A stretch of DNA of 48,983 nucleotides from Planctomycetota bacterium (GCA_016795245.1 JAEUIA010000099.1:1-48983); one strand, 5' to 3'. Positions 26,059-34,175 are shown, counted from the first letter of the stretch. Notes: generated by a model not told the origin, from the sequence alone. A program made the numbers and translations.

Positions 26059-27098
26059 CGCAGGTCGGCGAACGGACAGCGAGTACACTCGTGTGCGTGC
26101 TCGCGGGCGGCACGTCGAGCGAGCGCGAGATCTCGCTCGCGAGCGGTGCCGCGATCGCACGCGCACTGCGCGCGGACGACGGTCGCGGACCGCAGCGCGT
26201 GTTGGAGGTCGAGATCGCTGCCGACGGCCGCTGGGTCTTCGAAGGCCGCGCACAGGACGCGGTGCAGACGTTGGCGCAGATCCCGCCCGCGGCCGTCTGG
26301 TTCCTGGGGCTGCACGGCGGTGCGGGCGAAGACGGCACGATCCAAGGACTCTTGCAGTCCCTGGGCCGCAGGCACACCGGCTCGGGCGTCGGTGCTTCGG
26401 CGCTGTGCATGAACAAGACCTGGGCGCGAGCCGTGTTCGCGAACGCGGGGCTCGCGGTCGCTCCGGCCGTCGTCGTCGACGCGCGCGCTTGGAGCGAGCG
26501 TGGCGACGAGCTCCTCGAGCGCGCGGCGACCTTCGGAACGAGCGGATTCGCGGTCAAGCCCGCCTGCGGCGGTTCGTCGGTCGCGACGTTCTTGCTGCCA
26601 GACGCCGTCGGACTGCCCGCTGCGATCGAGCGCGTGCTCGCGACCGGTGACGCGGCGCTGGTCGAGGCGCGCATCGTCGGCACGGAGGCGACCTGCGGCA
26701 TCCTCGGTCGCGCGCGCGGTGAATTGCGCGTCTTGACTCCGGTCGAGATCGTGCCGAAGGACGGCCGCTTCTTCGATTACGAGGAGAAGTACAGCGCCCA
26801 AGGTGCAGCCGAATTCTGCCCGCCGCGCTCGCTCACGCCCTCGACGACGGAGCGCATTCGCGCACTGGCGGAGCGCGCGTTCCGCGCCGCGGGGTGCGAC
26901 GGTCACGCGCGCATCGACTTCATGGTTCCGCGCGACACCGCCGGGCGCGAAGGCGAGCCGATCGTGCTCGAGATCAACACGCTGCCGGGCATGACCGACC
27001 GGTCGCTGTTGCCGCTCGCGGCGCGCGAAGCCGGAATCTCCTTCCGCGAACTGTGCCTCGTGATCCTGGGCTTCGCGCTGGAAGGGCGTGACGCGTGA
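26055..27098 (+). CDS. ddl: D-alanine--D-alanine ligase
   Basis: Ddl joins two D-alanines with ATP for the peptidoglycan stem peptide. The ATP-grasp protein of 347 residues opens with LAGGTSSEREISLASG and contains LGLHGGAGEDGTIQGLLQ, the lysine block GFAVKPACGGSSV, and the C-terminal RIDFMVPRD and LEINTLPGMTDRSLLP substrate/metal motifs. ATG 26055 overlaps the previous stop. A functional Ddl beside dapB indicates ordinary peptidoglycan precursor synthesis, relevant because planctomycetes were once thought to lack it. Confidence 0.93.
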   Translation: MTQVGERTASTLVCVLAGGTSSEREISLASGAAIARALRADDGRGPQRVLEVEIAADGRWVFEGRAQDAVQTLAQIPPAAVWFLGLHGGAGEDGTIQGLLQSLGRRHTGSGVGASALCMNKTWARAVFANAGLAVAPAVVVDARAWSERGDELLERAATFGTSGFAVKPACGGSSVATFLLPDAVGLPAAIERVLATGDAALVEARIVGTEATCGILGRARGELRVLTPVEIVPKDGRFFDYEEKYSAQGAAEFCPPRSLTPSTTERIRALAERAFRAAGCDGHARIDFMVPRDTAGREGEPIVLEINTLPGMTDRSLLPLAAREAGISFRELCLVILGFALEGRDA

Positions 27099-27814
27099 AG
27101 CAGCGCGTCGCCGTGATCGGTGCGCAGGGGCGACTGGGGCGCTTTGCGTGCGCACTCTTGGAACGCTCGCACGACTTCGAGCTCGTGGCGCGCGTCGCAG
27201 CGAGCGACGACCTGGAAGCGGTGATCTCGGAAACACATCCCGTGGTCGCGCTCGACGTCACGCGCGCAGGTCTGGGCTGCGAACACGGCCTGCGCTTGAT
27301 CGCGCTCGGCGTGCGCCCGGTGATCGGAACGAGCGGCGTCAGCCTGGCGGAGACGCGCGCTCTGGACGAGGCGGCGCGAGCACGCGGCCTGGGCGGCCTG
27401 GTCGTGCCCAATTTCTCCCTAGGTATGAGCCTCTTGCAGCGCGCCGCCGTCGAGGCCGCGCAGCAATTCGAGGCCTGCGAGATCATCGAATTGCACCACG
27501 ACCAGAAGCGCGACGCGCCGTCGGGTACTGCGCTCGACACCGCGGAGCGTATGCGCGCGGCGCGCGGCGCACAGGCCCCGGAGATCCCGATCCATTCCGT
27601 GCGTCTCGCCGGTCTGTACGCGCACCAGGTGGTGATCTTCGGCTCGGCGGGGGAGACGTACACCTTGCGCCACGACATGAGCGGGCCCGAGGGCTTCGGC
27701 GAGGGCATCGGGATCGCGCTCACGCACGCGCTCACGGCCGTCGGCGTCGGACGCGGATTGAGCGTTGCACTCGGACCCGCCGCAGGGAACAATCGCACGA
27801 CCGCAGAGGGTTGA
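27095..27814 (+). CDS. dapB: 4-hydroxy-tetrahydrodipicolinate reductase (DapB)
   Basis: DapB reduces hydroxytetrahydrodipicolinate in the diaminopimelate/lysine pathway. The nucleotide-binding loop is VAVIGAQGRLGR at the N-terminus. The C-terminal substrate block reads ELHHDQKRDAPSGTA, the family signature with the catalytic His pair and Lys, followed by GETYTLRHDM. At 239 residues it is slightly short, with a compact nucleotide-binding domain. The GTG start at 27095 overlaps the ddl stop. Together with ddl it supplies two consecutive stem-peptide building blocks. Confidence 0.94.
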   Translation: MKQRVAVIGAQGRLGRFACALLERSHDFELVARVAASDDLEAVISETHPVVALDVTRAGLGCEHGLRLIALGVRPVIGTSGVSLAETRALDEAARARGLGGLVVPNFSLGMSLLQRAAVEAAQQFEACEIIELHHDQKRDAPSGTALDTAERMRAARGAQAPEIPIHSVRLAGLYAHQVVIFGSAGETYTLRHDMSGPEGFGEGIGIALTHALTAVGVGRGLSVALGPAAGNNRTTAEG

Positions 27815-27856
27815 GCGGCGGCGCACACGCGCCGCACCGATCCGTCCGCGTGAAGA

Positions 27857-27942
27857 GCCGGGGTGGCGAAATGGCAGACGCGATGGATTCAAAATCCATT
27901 TCCCTCACGGGAGTCGGGGTTCAAGTCCCCGCCTCGGCACCA
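27857..27942 (+). tRNA. tRNA-Leu (CAA anticodon)
   Basis: Acceptor GCCGGGG pairs with CCTCGGC plus discriminator A; the terminal CCA is encoded at 27940-27942. The anticodon stem ATGGA/TCCAT encloses loop TTCAAAA with anticodon CAA. A long variable arm (CCCTCACGGGA region) and T arm CGGGG-TTCAAGT-CCCCG mark a class II tRNA-Leu. Confidence 0.95.
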
Positions 27943-28008
27943 ACTTCCGCGCGCGTCGCTCCCTCGGGCGCGCGACGCTCGGGCGACCTGTCGCGCGCGC
28001 TCGTCGCC

Positions 28009-28581
28009 GTGCTGTTGCACGATCTGGCGAACACGACCCAATACCTGGTCGGTTTGAACAGCCTGATCGCCACGGACCCCAGGCTCTTGGCGACGGCCCA
28101 TGCGGGACTGTCGGAGTCGACCGACGAGGTCTTGGAGATCGGGTTCGTGCTCGGGCTCGTGGCGCGTGAGGCCGGGGCGGACTTGCTGTTCGAAAACGGC
28201 CGGCGCGACGGGCTCGATCTGCTCCTCGCGTGGGTTCGGAAATGCCTGCGACGCGAAGGGCGTGATCTGGCGCTGCCTGCGGGCGAGTTCGCGCGCGTCG
28301 CGATCGACGGGCCCGATCACGGTCGCGATGCGGCCTTCGCGGCCGCGAAGTTCGTCTTCGCCGCCGGTTGTTCCGCGCCGCGCGGGCACGTGCTGCGGAT
28401 CGAACTCCAACGCGTGGAGAATGCGGTCGCGCTGCGCTGCTTCACGCCGCGCGCGGAGAGCATCGCAGCCTGCGCGCGCGAGTGCCTCAGCGTCCTGGCC
28501 GGCCTAGAGTTCGAGGGCGGTGAAGAATCGTGCGCGCTGATCTTCCCCGCGAGAGTGTTCGAGCCCATCTTGAACGCATGA
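28009..28581 (+). CDS. Histidine phosphotransferase-like protein (ChpT/DHp type, tentative)
   Basis: The frame carries LLHDLANTTQYLVGLNSLI near its start, a His-Asp helix resembling the dimerisation/phosphotransfer helix of ChpT-like proteins and histidine kinases. The C-terminal half (HVLRIELQRVENAVALRC, ESCALIFPARVFEP) could be a degenerate ATPase-like domain, since no N, G1 or G2 box is visible. If correct it would relay phosphate rather than autophosphorylate. The start is uncertain: GTG 28009 is the first usual codon after the tRNA, but the frame is open upstream and similarity may begin a few residues earlier. The stop overlaps the next gene's ATG. A structural search would decide between relay protein and unrelated helical protein. 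Confidence 0.6.
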   Translation: MLLHDLANTTQYLVGLNSLIATDPRLLATAHAGLSESTDEVLEIGFVLGLVAREAGADLLFENGRRDGLDLLLAWVRKCLRREGRDLALPAGEFARVAIDGPDHGRDAAFAAAKFVFAAGCSAPRGHVLRIELQRVENAVALRCFTPRAESIAACARECLSVLAGLEFEGGEESCALIFPARVFEPILNA

Positions 28582-28871
28582 GTTGGCTCGAAAGACTGCT
28601 GTCGGGATTCAAGGAAGCGCCCGAGCGCGGTCCGGCCTACGGTGATCCCACACGCATCGCCGAGGTCGACGGTGTCATCGAGGAACTGCGACCCTTCTTC
28701 CGTTCCGACGGCGGCGACGTGCACCTGATCGGCATCGAGAACGACGTCGTGGTGGTCGAGTTGATCGGCGCCTGCAAGTCGTGCGCAGCGAGCGCGCAGA
28801 CCTTGCATCAAGCGCTCGAGCCGCGCTTGCGCGCGCGTCTGCCGTGGGTGTCGGGCCTGCGGCGCGCCTGA
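28578..28871 (+). CDS. NifU C-terminal (Nfu) domain iron-sulfur carrier
   Basis: The 97-residue protein is a single Nfu domain, which binds and delivers an iron-sulfur cluster through the CxxC pair in GACKSCAAS (about 71-79). IRSDGGDVHLIGI-type motif (FFRSDGGDVHLIGIENDVVVVEL) is also present. The ATG at 28578 overlaps the stop of the upstream gene (ATGA). It lacks the N-terminal scaffold domains of full NifU, so a stand-alone Nfu carrier is likely. It is convergent with the CvpA-like gene. Confidence 0.88.
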   Translation: MSWLERLLSGFKEAPERGPAYGDPTRIAEVDGVIEELRPFFRSDGGDVHLIGIENDVVVVELIGACKSCAASAQTLHQALEPRLRARLPWVSGLRRA

Positions 28872-28947
28872 GTTCCGCGCACGCGGAGCGCCGTGTCGTG
28901 GCGCGCGGTGGCGCCGCGCGTGGCGGCGCAGGGAGACGGCGCGTGAT

Positions 28948-29562
28948 TCAGCGCACGGCCGACGGTGTCGTCGTGCGCGTCGCTTGCGGGCTCGACTCGG
29001 CCGCGCGCGCGTCGGGCCGCGTCAACCACGGTTCGAGTCGCTCTTGCGCATCGGCGTCGAGGAACAGCGGCAGCTTGCGGCCCAGCGAATCGACGAGCCT
29101 CTGGCTGGTCGTGCCGCGCACTTCGGCGACGGACCATTCCGCGGACGCAGTCTGGCAGAGGCACAGCACGAACGCGGCGTGGATCATGGCACCGGTCAAA
29201 CCGCCCGCGAGCGCGCCGCCGACGCGGTCGATCGAGCCCATGTGCGCCGCGTCGAGCGTGACCTTGCCGAGCCGCCCGACGAGTGCGATGGCGAGCAACC
29301 CGAGCAGGATCACGAGCGTCCACACGATCCCGGTCGCGACGCGCTCCGAGATGTCGGGAAACGCCGCGGCGAACTGCGGCGCGAGGCGCGGAGCCGCGGC
29401 GCGCGCGACCGAGACCGCGGCGACGATCCCGAGCAGGCGAATGACCTGCCACCACATCCCGCGGTAGGCGCCCATCAAGAGAAAGAACCCGACGACGACC
29501 AGCCCGAGGACGTCGAGCCAGCGCCAATCGATCGCAGCCAGGCAGGGAGAGGGGAGCCACAT
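28948..29562 (-). CDS. CvpA-like integral membrane protein
   Basis: The 204-residue protein has four predicted TM segments (about 15-33, 37-55, 78-98, 112-135) and a polar C-terminal tail, the layout of the CvpA/colicin V production family. The first pair LDVLGLVVVGFFLLMGAYRG and the glycine-rich IDRVGGALAGGLTGAMIHA block fit the family. CvpA proteins affect envelope homeostasis and secretion in other bacteria; the exact role here is unknown. ATG at 29562. Confidence 0.75.
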   Translation of the reverse strand: MWLPSPCLAAIDWRWLDVLGLVVVGFFLLMGAYRGMWWQVIRLLGIVAAVSVARAAAPRLAPQFAAAFPDISERVATGIVWTLVILLGLLAIALVGRLGKVTLDAAHMGSIDRVGGALAGGLTGAMIHAAFVLCLCQTASAEWSVAEVRGTTSQRLVDSLGRKLPLFLDADAQERLEPWLTRPDARAAESSPQATRTTTPSAVR

Positions 29563-29689
29563 ACGCAGGGCATTGAAGCGCTTGTCGGCACCCCGTTCAA
29601 CGCTCGTGCGCGGGTGATTTCAGCAGCGCGGCGGACGCCGGAACGGATCGGGAAAATGAGCCTTTCCGCTACAGTGCAGAGAAGCGAGA

Positions 29690-31351
29690 ATGACCCGGAT
29701 GGAGTCAGAGATCAATTCGCTCGAGAACCGTCTGTCCGCGCTCGAGGCCCGACTGCGCGCCGACCCGGTCCTCGCGGGCGAGTTGTTCGCGAGCCGGGCG
29801 GAGTTCTTCCAAGGCCGGGTGAACGACGCCGCGGTCGACCGCGATGCTGCGGCGCGGCGCAGGCATCTCGAGTGGTTCTTGTTCGAGCGCGTCAGTCCGG
29901 CCTGGGACCACCTGGGCATCGAGTTCGTGCTCGAACACCTGGGCGGGGACGCGGGCTTCCAGGACGACTTGGAACGGCACGCACTCGTGCACTCGTTCGC
30001 GGGAATCTTCGAGATCGCGTCGCGCACCGACGACGGCGCGCTGTGGCTCGCGGAGCTCTCGAGCCAGGGACAATTCCCCATCGCGCCATCGGCCGCGAGT
30101 GCGGATTGGGCGGAAGGGGACTTGCTCGCCGGACGCTTGTTCCCGCTGGCGGACGGTTCGTACCGCCTGTCCCCGGCGACGGTGCGTTTTCAGAATGCTC
30201 CGTTGGTCGAGGCGCTGCAGCACGACCTCGAACGCGCGCGCGCGGCGCGGCGCGGGATCGTGCGCATCAGCCAGCTCGAGTTGGAGCGCATGTTCTTTGC
30301 CTCCGGTGCGAGCGGCGCGCCGGAGGATCCCGTCGGCGAAGCGCGCGCGCTGCTCGTGAATGCGGGTGTCGAGAAGGACGAAGTCGAGGGTTGGCTGGAA
30401 GACCTGGCCGACACGCCTTTCCCCGAGCAGAAGTTGCGCATCGGTGTCGATGACGCGCTCGGTCCCATCCTGGATCGGTTGGCTTTCGACAGCGAACTCG
30501 ACCTCGACGCGGCGCGACGTGCGCTGCTCTTCGCGTGGGAAGATCTGCGTCTGCGCGGCGCCGGCCGCGGAGCGAGCCTCACACCGGCGGCACCTCCACC
30601 GCGTGCGCCGGCGGGAACACCCGATGTCGCGCGCGCACTCGCGCAGTTCGAGGAGCGGCGCAAGAGCGGCGCGCCCTTGGACCAGGTCTTCGATCAACTG
30701 GAAGCCGAGTTGCAAGTCGCCGACGTGGAGACCGACACGGACGAGGACGAGGTGGAACTCGGCGGCGTGGTCGAAGCGGTGGTCGCGGAGTTCCTGTGGG
30801 AGGTCGGCGAGACCGAAGGCCCGGAACGTGCGCGAGCGCTGGAGAAGATCCAGAGCTTCGGGCGCTTCGCGCAGCACGTGTCCGTGTTCGAGAATCTGTC
30901 CGAGCGCGACTTGCTGAGCTACGCCGCGTGGTGGCTGCCGGAGAGCGGCGAGCTCGCGAACGCCGATGAGGCGCGCTCGGCGCTGGCGGCGCTGGGCGGG
31001 TTCTGTCAGTGGGCGGACGAGACGCAGGAGATCGAGCTGCGGCCGAAGTACGACGCGATCATCGGGGGCCTGACGAGCTCGCTGCCGCGCGTCGTCGAAG
31101 CCAACCGCCGTCGCACGCGCTCGACGTCGCCGACGGAAGGCGAGTTGTTCGAGGTGCTGGAGATCGCGCCGCAAGGCGTGAAGTTGCGCGATCGACGCGG
31201 AGCGCTGCACGACGCGCAACTCGAAGCGGACTTGACCACCTGGCTTCGGAACGGCGACCGAGTGCGTGCGCAGTTGCACGCGGATCGCAGGCTCGCGGTG
31301 TACTGCTGCTATCCGCCGGAAGCGCGCGGACTCGAAGGCAGCGCGAGTTGA
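29690..31351 (+). CDS. Large hypothetical cytosolic protein, 553 aa
   Basis: I do not recognise this protein. No signal peptide or TM is visible. The N-terminus is a short coiled-coil-like helix (MESEINSLENRLSALEARL). The middle (about 310-365) is a Pro/Ala linker followed by a very acidic stretch (ADVETDTDEDEVELGG). Near the C-terminus a small beta-rich domain (GELFEVLEIAPQGVKLRDRRGALHDAQLEADLTTWLRNGD) looks like an OB/SH3-type barrel. A -10-like TACAGT lies at 29670-29675. ATG 29690 was chosen; ATG 29699 is equally possible. It is divergent from the CvpA-like gene and convergent with the lipoprotein at 31373. Confidence 0.72.
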   Translation: MTRMESEINSLENRLSALEARLRADPVLAGELFASRAEFFQGRVNDAAVDRDAAARRRHLEWFLFERVSPAWDHLGIEFVLEHLGGDAGFQDDLERHALVHSFAGIFEIASRTDDGALWLAELSSQGQFPIAPSAASADWAEGDLLAGRLFPLADGSYRLSPATVRFQNAPLVEALQHDLERARAARRGIVRISQLELERMFFASGASGAPEDPVGEARALLVNAGVEKDEVEGWLEDLADTPFPEQKLRIGVDDALGPILDRLAFDSELDLDAARRALLFAWEDLRLRGAGRGASLTPAAPPPRAPAGTPDVARALAQFEERRKSGAPLDQVFDQLEAELQVADVETDTDEDEVELGGVVEAVVAEFLWEVGETEGPERARALEKIQSFGRFAQHVSVFENLSERDLLSYAAWWLPESGELANADEARSALAALGGFCQWADETQEIELRPKYDAIIGGLTSSLPRVVEANRRRTRSTSPTEGELFEVLEIAPQGVKLRDRRGALHDAQLEADLTTWLRNGDRVRAQLHADRRLAVYCCYPPEARGLEGSAS

Positions 31352-31372
31352 AGCCGTTTTTGCGGCGTGCGA

Positions 31373-32005
31373 TCAGCGCGTCGGTTGCGCCGGGATCTGG
31401 ACTTCGCAGACGAGGTCCGACCAGTCCCGGCTCGAGCCCGGAGAGACCAGGTAGGTCTCGCGGATCGGTCCGGCTTCGGCCCAGCTGAGCTTCTTCATGT
31501 ACGCGTACAGGCTCGGGTAGGCGCGCGGTGCTTCGCCGTAAGCGCCGCCGATGTAGGCGTAGACGACGAGTGCTTCCGGCAGTTGATCGACGGCGAACGG
31601 TCCCGCGACCTGGGTTCCGACCGGAACCGGAACGCACGCGCGCGAGCGCAACTCGGAGACCGGCGTGTGCCCCGGGTCGTCGTAGAACAGCGCGAACGGT
31701 GCGCCGGTGGGTTCGATGTCGTGCGCGGCCAGGTGCTGAAAGATGCCGCCGAGCGCACGCGCGGTCTCGGTGTACGAGCCGCGCAACTCGACGAAGACGT
31801 ACTCCTCGGGCAGGCGCTCTTTCCAATTCGTGCGCACGTCGGTGTAGGGCGACTCTGCGACCGGCAGGTCGAGTTCGGCCCGCAGGGCGGCCGCGAGCTC
31901 GGCCGCGACCGAGATCTTCTGGGGCGAGGTGCCGACCGAGCTGGAGGTGGTTTGGCAGGCGCAGAGCGCCGCGACGAGCACAGGAGCCAGGATCTGAATT
32001 CGCAT
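31373..32005 (-). CDS. Lipoprotein with GyrI-like effector-binding domain
   Basis: The 210-residue protein has a lipoprotein signal (MRIQILAPVLVAALCAC) with Cys at about 15 or 17. The C-terminal part (VYAYIGGAYGEAPRAYPSLY, then GPIRETYLVSP and CEVQIPA) resembles the GyrI-like/AraC effector-binding fold, which binds small hydrophobic molecules. An exported, DNA-binding-free GyrI-like domain would suit ligand sensing or scavenging in the envelope. The left end of the transposon island begins 109 bases upstream of its start codon, so the insertion may have displaced or supplied its promoter. Confidence 0.72.
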   Translation of the reverse strand: MRIQILAPVLVAALCACQTTSSSVGTSPQKISVAAELAAALRAELDLPVAESPYTDVRTNWKERLPEEYVFVELRGSYTETARALGGIFQHLAAHDIEPTGAPFALFYDDPGHTPVSELRSRACVPVPVGTQVAGPFAVDQLPEALVVYAYIGGAYGEAPRAYPSLYAYMKKLSWAEAGPIRETYLVSPGSSRDWSDLVCEVQIPAQPTR

Positions 32006-32113
32006 ACCCGTTCCTTCGGCGCGAACCGGGAAGAACCTGACCGGTCATGGAGAGCGAAGCCTTGGGGCAGGCCCAGGACGTGGATTCAGTGTCTGATAAT
32101 GTACGTTATGCAA

Positions 32114-32121
32114 TGTAATGG
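32114..32121 (+). repeat. 8-bp direct repeat TGTAATGG, left copy (target duplication)
   Basis: TGTAATGG directly precedes the left terminal repeat of element 1. Identical copies lie at 34159-34166 and 38442-38449, in the same orientation. Eight or nine base pairs is a usual target duplication for IS1-family elements. Confidence 0.85.
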
Positions 32122-32130
32122 GGTAGTGGC

Positions 32131-32961
32131 TCAGTTTGAATCCAGCAGTCCAACCAGCTCCTCCATGCTCCAGCGGTGATCCGCCAGCCCCGCCGCTTGG
32201 GCCGGTGTGCTCTTCAAGGTTTGGTGCATCCGGCAGAAGTTGTAGTGCACGAAGTGGAGCGCCACGGCGTGCGCCAGGTTCTCCACCTTCTTCGAGAAGC
32301 CGTTCGTCAGTCGGGTGAAGCGGCGCATCCCCATCCGCATCGTGAGGTTCTGGCGCTCCACGAAGGACGTGCTGGCCTTCGTCATGTCGGGCGAGCCGCA
32401 ACCGGCTTCCTTCGTCATGCCGATGCACTGCGGCGGGCTGTAGCGGCCCGTGGCGACTTCGGACGATCCGTAGATCTTCTGGACCACGGCGTGATCCACG
32501 TCGCCGTCGAAGGCGCTGGAGATCGCCCAGCGGTAGGCGTTCAAGCCGTCCGACGTGATCTGCGGGCGCCCCGTCACGCGCGAAGCTACGTCGCGCATGA
32601 AGAACACGGCGTTGTCGCCGTCGCGCTGGCCGACGTGCCAGGAGACCGCGAACTTCGTATCCGCGTCGATTGCCGTCCACGTCCACACGTCACCGTATCC
32701 GAACTGGCCGCGCAAGTGCTCGGGGACGTTCTTCGCCTTCGCGTAGCAGAAGCTCCAGATCTCATCGACCTGGATGTTCTTCGCGGCCAGCCCGTGGACG
32801 TGTTCGTTCGTGAACCGCTCGCAAGCCGCGCCCATGTCTTCGAGCAGCTTCGAGACGGTGTTCCGCGCGACTCCGGTCATGCGAACCGTGGCGCGGATGG
32901 AGTTGCCTTCGACCAGGGCAGAGAGGACGCGAACGCGGTCGGCGGTGCTCAGCTTGTTCAT
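32131..32961 (-). CDS. IS1-family transposase, intact
   Basis: The 276-residue single-frame transposase has an N-terminal helix-turn-helix (LSTADRVRVLSALVEGNSIRATVRMTGVARNTVSKLL region) and a DDE core. Likely catalytic residues are Asp66 in QVDEIWSF, Asp138 in TSDGLNAY and Glu202 in VERQNLTMRM, followed by MRRFTRLTNGFSKKVEN. The family name IS1 is by resemblance to single-frame IS1 relatives with the DEIWSF and ERQN blocks; it needs no InsA/InsB frameshift. ATG 32961 is preceded by a promoter at 32969-32997. Nothing is missing, so it may be active. Confidence 0.88.
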   Translation of the reverse strand: MNKLSTADRVRVLSALVEGNSIRATVRMTGVARNTVSKLLEDMGAACERFTNEHVHGLAAKNIQVDEIWSFCYAKAKNVPEHLRGQFGYGDVWTWTAIDADTKFAVSWHVGQRDGDNAVFFMRDVASRVTGRPQITSDGLNAYRWAISSAFDGDVDHAVVQKIYGSSEVATGRYSPPQCIGMTKEAGCGSPDMTKASTSFVERQNLTMRMGMRRFTRLTNGFSKKVENLAHAVALHFVHYNFCRMHQTLKSTPAQAAGLADHRWSMEELVGLLDSN

Positions 32962-32968
32962 GGATACC

Positions 32969-32997
32969 AGTATGCTTGAGCGGTCAAGAATACGCAA
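32969..32997 (-). promoter_or_regulatory. Promoter of transposase 1 with dyad in the spacer
   Basis: On the minus strand TTGCGT (32992-32997) and CATACT (32969-32974) are 17 bp apart. The spacer contains the dyad CTTGA-N4-TCAAG (32975-32988), and a wider ATGCTTG/CAAGCAT pair spans 32972-33001. Similar dyads lie in the promoter regions of two other leftward genes in the island. Confidence 0.55.
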
Positions 32998-33035
32998 GCA
33001 TCTAGCACCCAAATACCCGGATTTCCGCGCTGCAT

Positions 33036-33290
33036 TCACGGTTTCGGCTTGTCCTTCCAGCGCGCCTTGGCGGCCTTCTTCGCGATGGCTGAGCGCCGCT
33101 TCGCGGAGAGCTTCTTCGCGCGCGCCTTCCCCCCTTTCAGGCCGCCCAGGCGACCCAGGGAGACAGCGGCGGGGTTCTTGCCGGAGTCCTTTTCGACCGG
33201 CTTCGGCGCGTTGCCGGTAGCGCGGTCCACGATGGATTTGGCGAGGGTGTTCATGTCACGGGTCGATCGGCTCTTCTTCGGGTCGCTCAT
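33036..33290 (-). CDS. Small basic passenger protein, copy 1
   Basis: The 84-residue protein ends with a very basic module, SLGRLGGLKGGKARAKKLS followed by KRRSAIAKKAAKARW. The same module ends the protein at 36804-37133 in element 2. The GGLKGGKAR segment faintly resembles KGG-type stress motifs, but I do not claim that family. High Lys/Arg suggests nucleic-acid binding (inference). The ATG at 33290 overlaps the membrane-protein gene by 35 bases; an ATG at 33254, just after that gene's stop, is an alternative. It is co-directional with transposase 1. Confidence 0.68.
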   Translation of the reverse strand: MSDPKKSRSTRDMNTLAKSIVDRATGNAPKPVEKDSGKNPAAVSLGRLGGLKGGKARAKKLSAKRRSAIAKKAAKARWKDKPKP

Positions 33291-34008
33291 TTCTGGGTCT
33301 CTCATGTTCGGCGGTTTCGTCGTCAACGTTTTCACACTCGAAAACGACACGGTTCCACTCGTGCTGGCCCTGCTCGTTGGTCCGCATATTCGGCTTCAGT
33401 TCTTTGATGGCGGCGGCCACGGCCCGGCCAGTCTTCGTGATAAGCCAGAGATCACCGCTTGAGTGAACACGTAGGCATCCGTGCATCACCAGCGCGTTGA
33501 GTAGCTCGCCAGTGGCGTGGCGTTCGTGCCCGCGCAGTTCTCGGTTGAAACTTGAGGCATCCGTTTCTATCCCGCGCAGCACATGGCTGTAGGTGAAAAC
33601 CCCCGTTGTCGTGATGCAGTGATCTGAGAAAACGTGGGCGACCGAAAGCATGGTCGCTTTTCCCTGGATTGTGGTCAGTTTGGTGTCAAACAGCTTGCGC
33701 GCGAGCAACCGGGCAGACCGCCCGGTGTCTCGAAGTTTCGAAATCTCCTCCGCCGAAAAGGCCAGGACACAGAGCGCGAAGGCTGTGGTGGCGAATGCGA
33801 CGATTTCGCTGATGGCGAGCGCGTTCCACGCCGAGTCGAAAACTTCCTTTCGCCATGTGGCGAGAAATCCAAACCCGTGAAGAACCTTCACGACCACGGG
33901 TGCGGAAGTGGCCGTCCCCACGAGCGCGCCAGCGGCTATCGCCGACTTCCAGACGAGCTGTCCCACAGCTATCCAGAAACTTCTTTGCTTGAGCGTGGGC
34001 CACTGCAT
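33256..34008 (-). CDS. Two-TM membrane protein with possible C-terminal winged helix
   Basis: The 250-residue protein has two hydrophobic segments: FWIAVGQLVWKSAIAAGALVG (about 10-30, somewhat polar) and SEIVAFATTAFALCVLAFS (about 67-85). A cytosolic region follows, in which HATGELLNALVMHGCLRVH and SSGDLWLITKTGRAVAAAI resemble a winged-helix unit. The tail is acidic. Family unknown. ATG 34008 is chosen because it follows a TTGACA-containing promoter region; earlier in-frame codons lie upstream of that promoter. Codon use is more AT-rich than in flanking genes, which points to recent transfer. The role within the element is unknown. Confidence 0.7.
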   Translation of the reverse strand: MQWPTLKQRSFWIAVGQLVWKSAIAAGALVGTATSAPVVVKVLHGFGFLATWRKEVFDSAWNALAISEIVAFATTAFALCVLAFSAEEISKLRDTGRSARLLARKLFDTKLTTIQGKATMLSVAHVFSDHCITTTGVFTYSHVLRGIETDASSFNRELRGHERHATGELLNALVMHGCLRVHSSGDLWLITKTGRAVAAAIKELKPNMRTNEQGQHEWNRVVFECENVDDETAEHERPRNERPEEEPIDP

Positions 34009-34014
34009 GCCCCC

Positions 34015-34046
34015 CACGCTACCCTCCCTGCTTGATCTGTCAAGCA
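34015..34046 (-). promoter_or_regulatory. Promoter region of membrane passenger gene, with dyad
   Basis: The minus strand has TTGACA (34038-34043) with a weak TAGCGT 16 bp downstream. The -35 lies inside the palindrome TGCTTGA-N4-TCAAGCA (34029-34046), related to those in front of both transposase genes. Confidence 0.45.
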
Positions 34047-34078
34047 TGGGCGCGGCGGGTCGTCGTAAGTCGCGCATC

Positions 34079-34096
34079 TGATAATGTGGACGCTGG
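34079..34096 (+). repeat. Right-subterminal motif of element 1
   Basis: TGATAATGTGGACGCTGG ends 62 bp before the right terminus of element 1. The identical 18-mer ends 62 bp before the right terminus of element 2 (38362-38379). The intervening bases are not conserved, so it may be a second transposase-binding site. Confidence 0.75.
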
Positions 34097-34158
34097 AATC
34101 CGGCTTCCTTCCGAAAAGGAGGCAACGGGAGCGGCTAGGGCCAAACTGAGCCAGTACC

Positions 34159-34166
34159 TGTAATGG
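34159..34166 (+). repeat. 8-bp direct repeat TGTAATGG, middle copy
   Basis: This copy separates the right end of element 1 from the left end of element 2 with no other base between them. The two abutting termini form the inverted repeat 34142-34183. Confidence 0.85.
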
Positions 34167-34175
34167 GGTACTGGT

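Larger units (their letters stand above)
32122..34158 (-). mobile_element. IS1-family element 1 with passenger genes (2,037 bp)
   Basis: The left end GGTAGTGGCTCAGTTTG (32122-32138) is inverted at the right end CAAACTGAGCCAGTACC (34142-34158), 16 of 17 matching, and TGTAATGG flanks both sides. It contains an intact leftward transposase whose stop codon lies inside the left terminal repeat, a small basic protein and a two-TM membrane protein, all leftward. Ordinary IS1-family elements of this single-frame type are about 0.8-1.2 kb, so roughly half of this one is passenger DNA. GC content looks visibly lower around 33.4-34.05 kb than in the flanks. Confidence 0.85.

Noticed and set aside
28872..28947. 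Bidirectional terminator between the Nfu and CvpA-like genes
   Set aside because: Short GC-rich hairpins exist, but without a T-run and no better than expected at this base composition.
32094..32113. TGATAATGT 20 bp left of element 1, similar to the right-subterminal motif
   Set aside because: Only nine bases match and the spacing is wrong (12-20 bp, not 62). It could be a relic of a third element but chance is equally likely.
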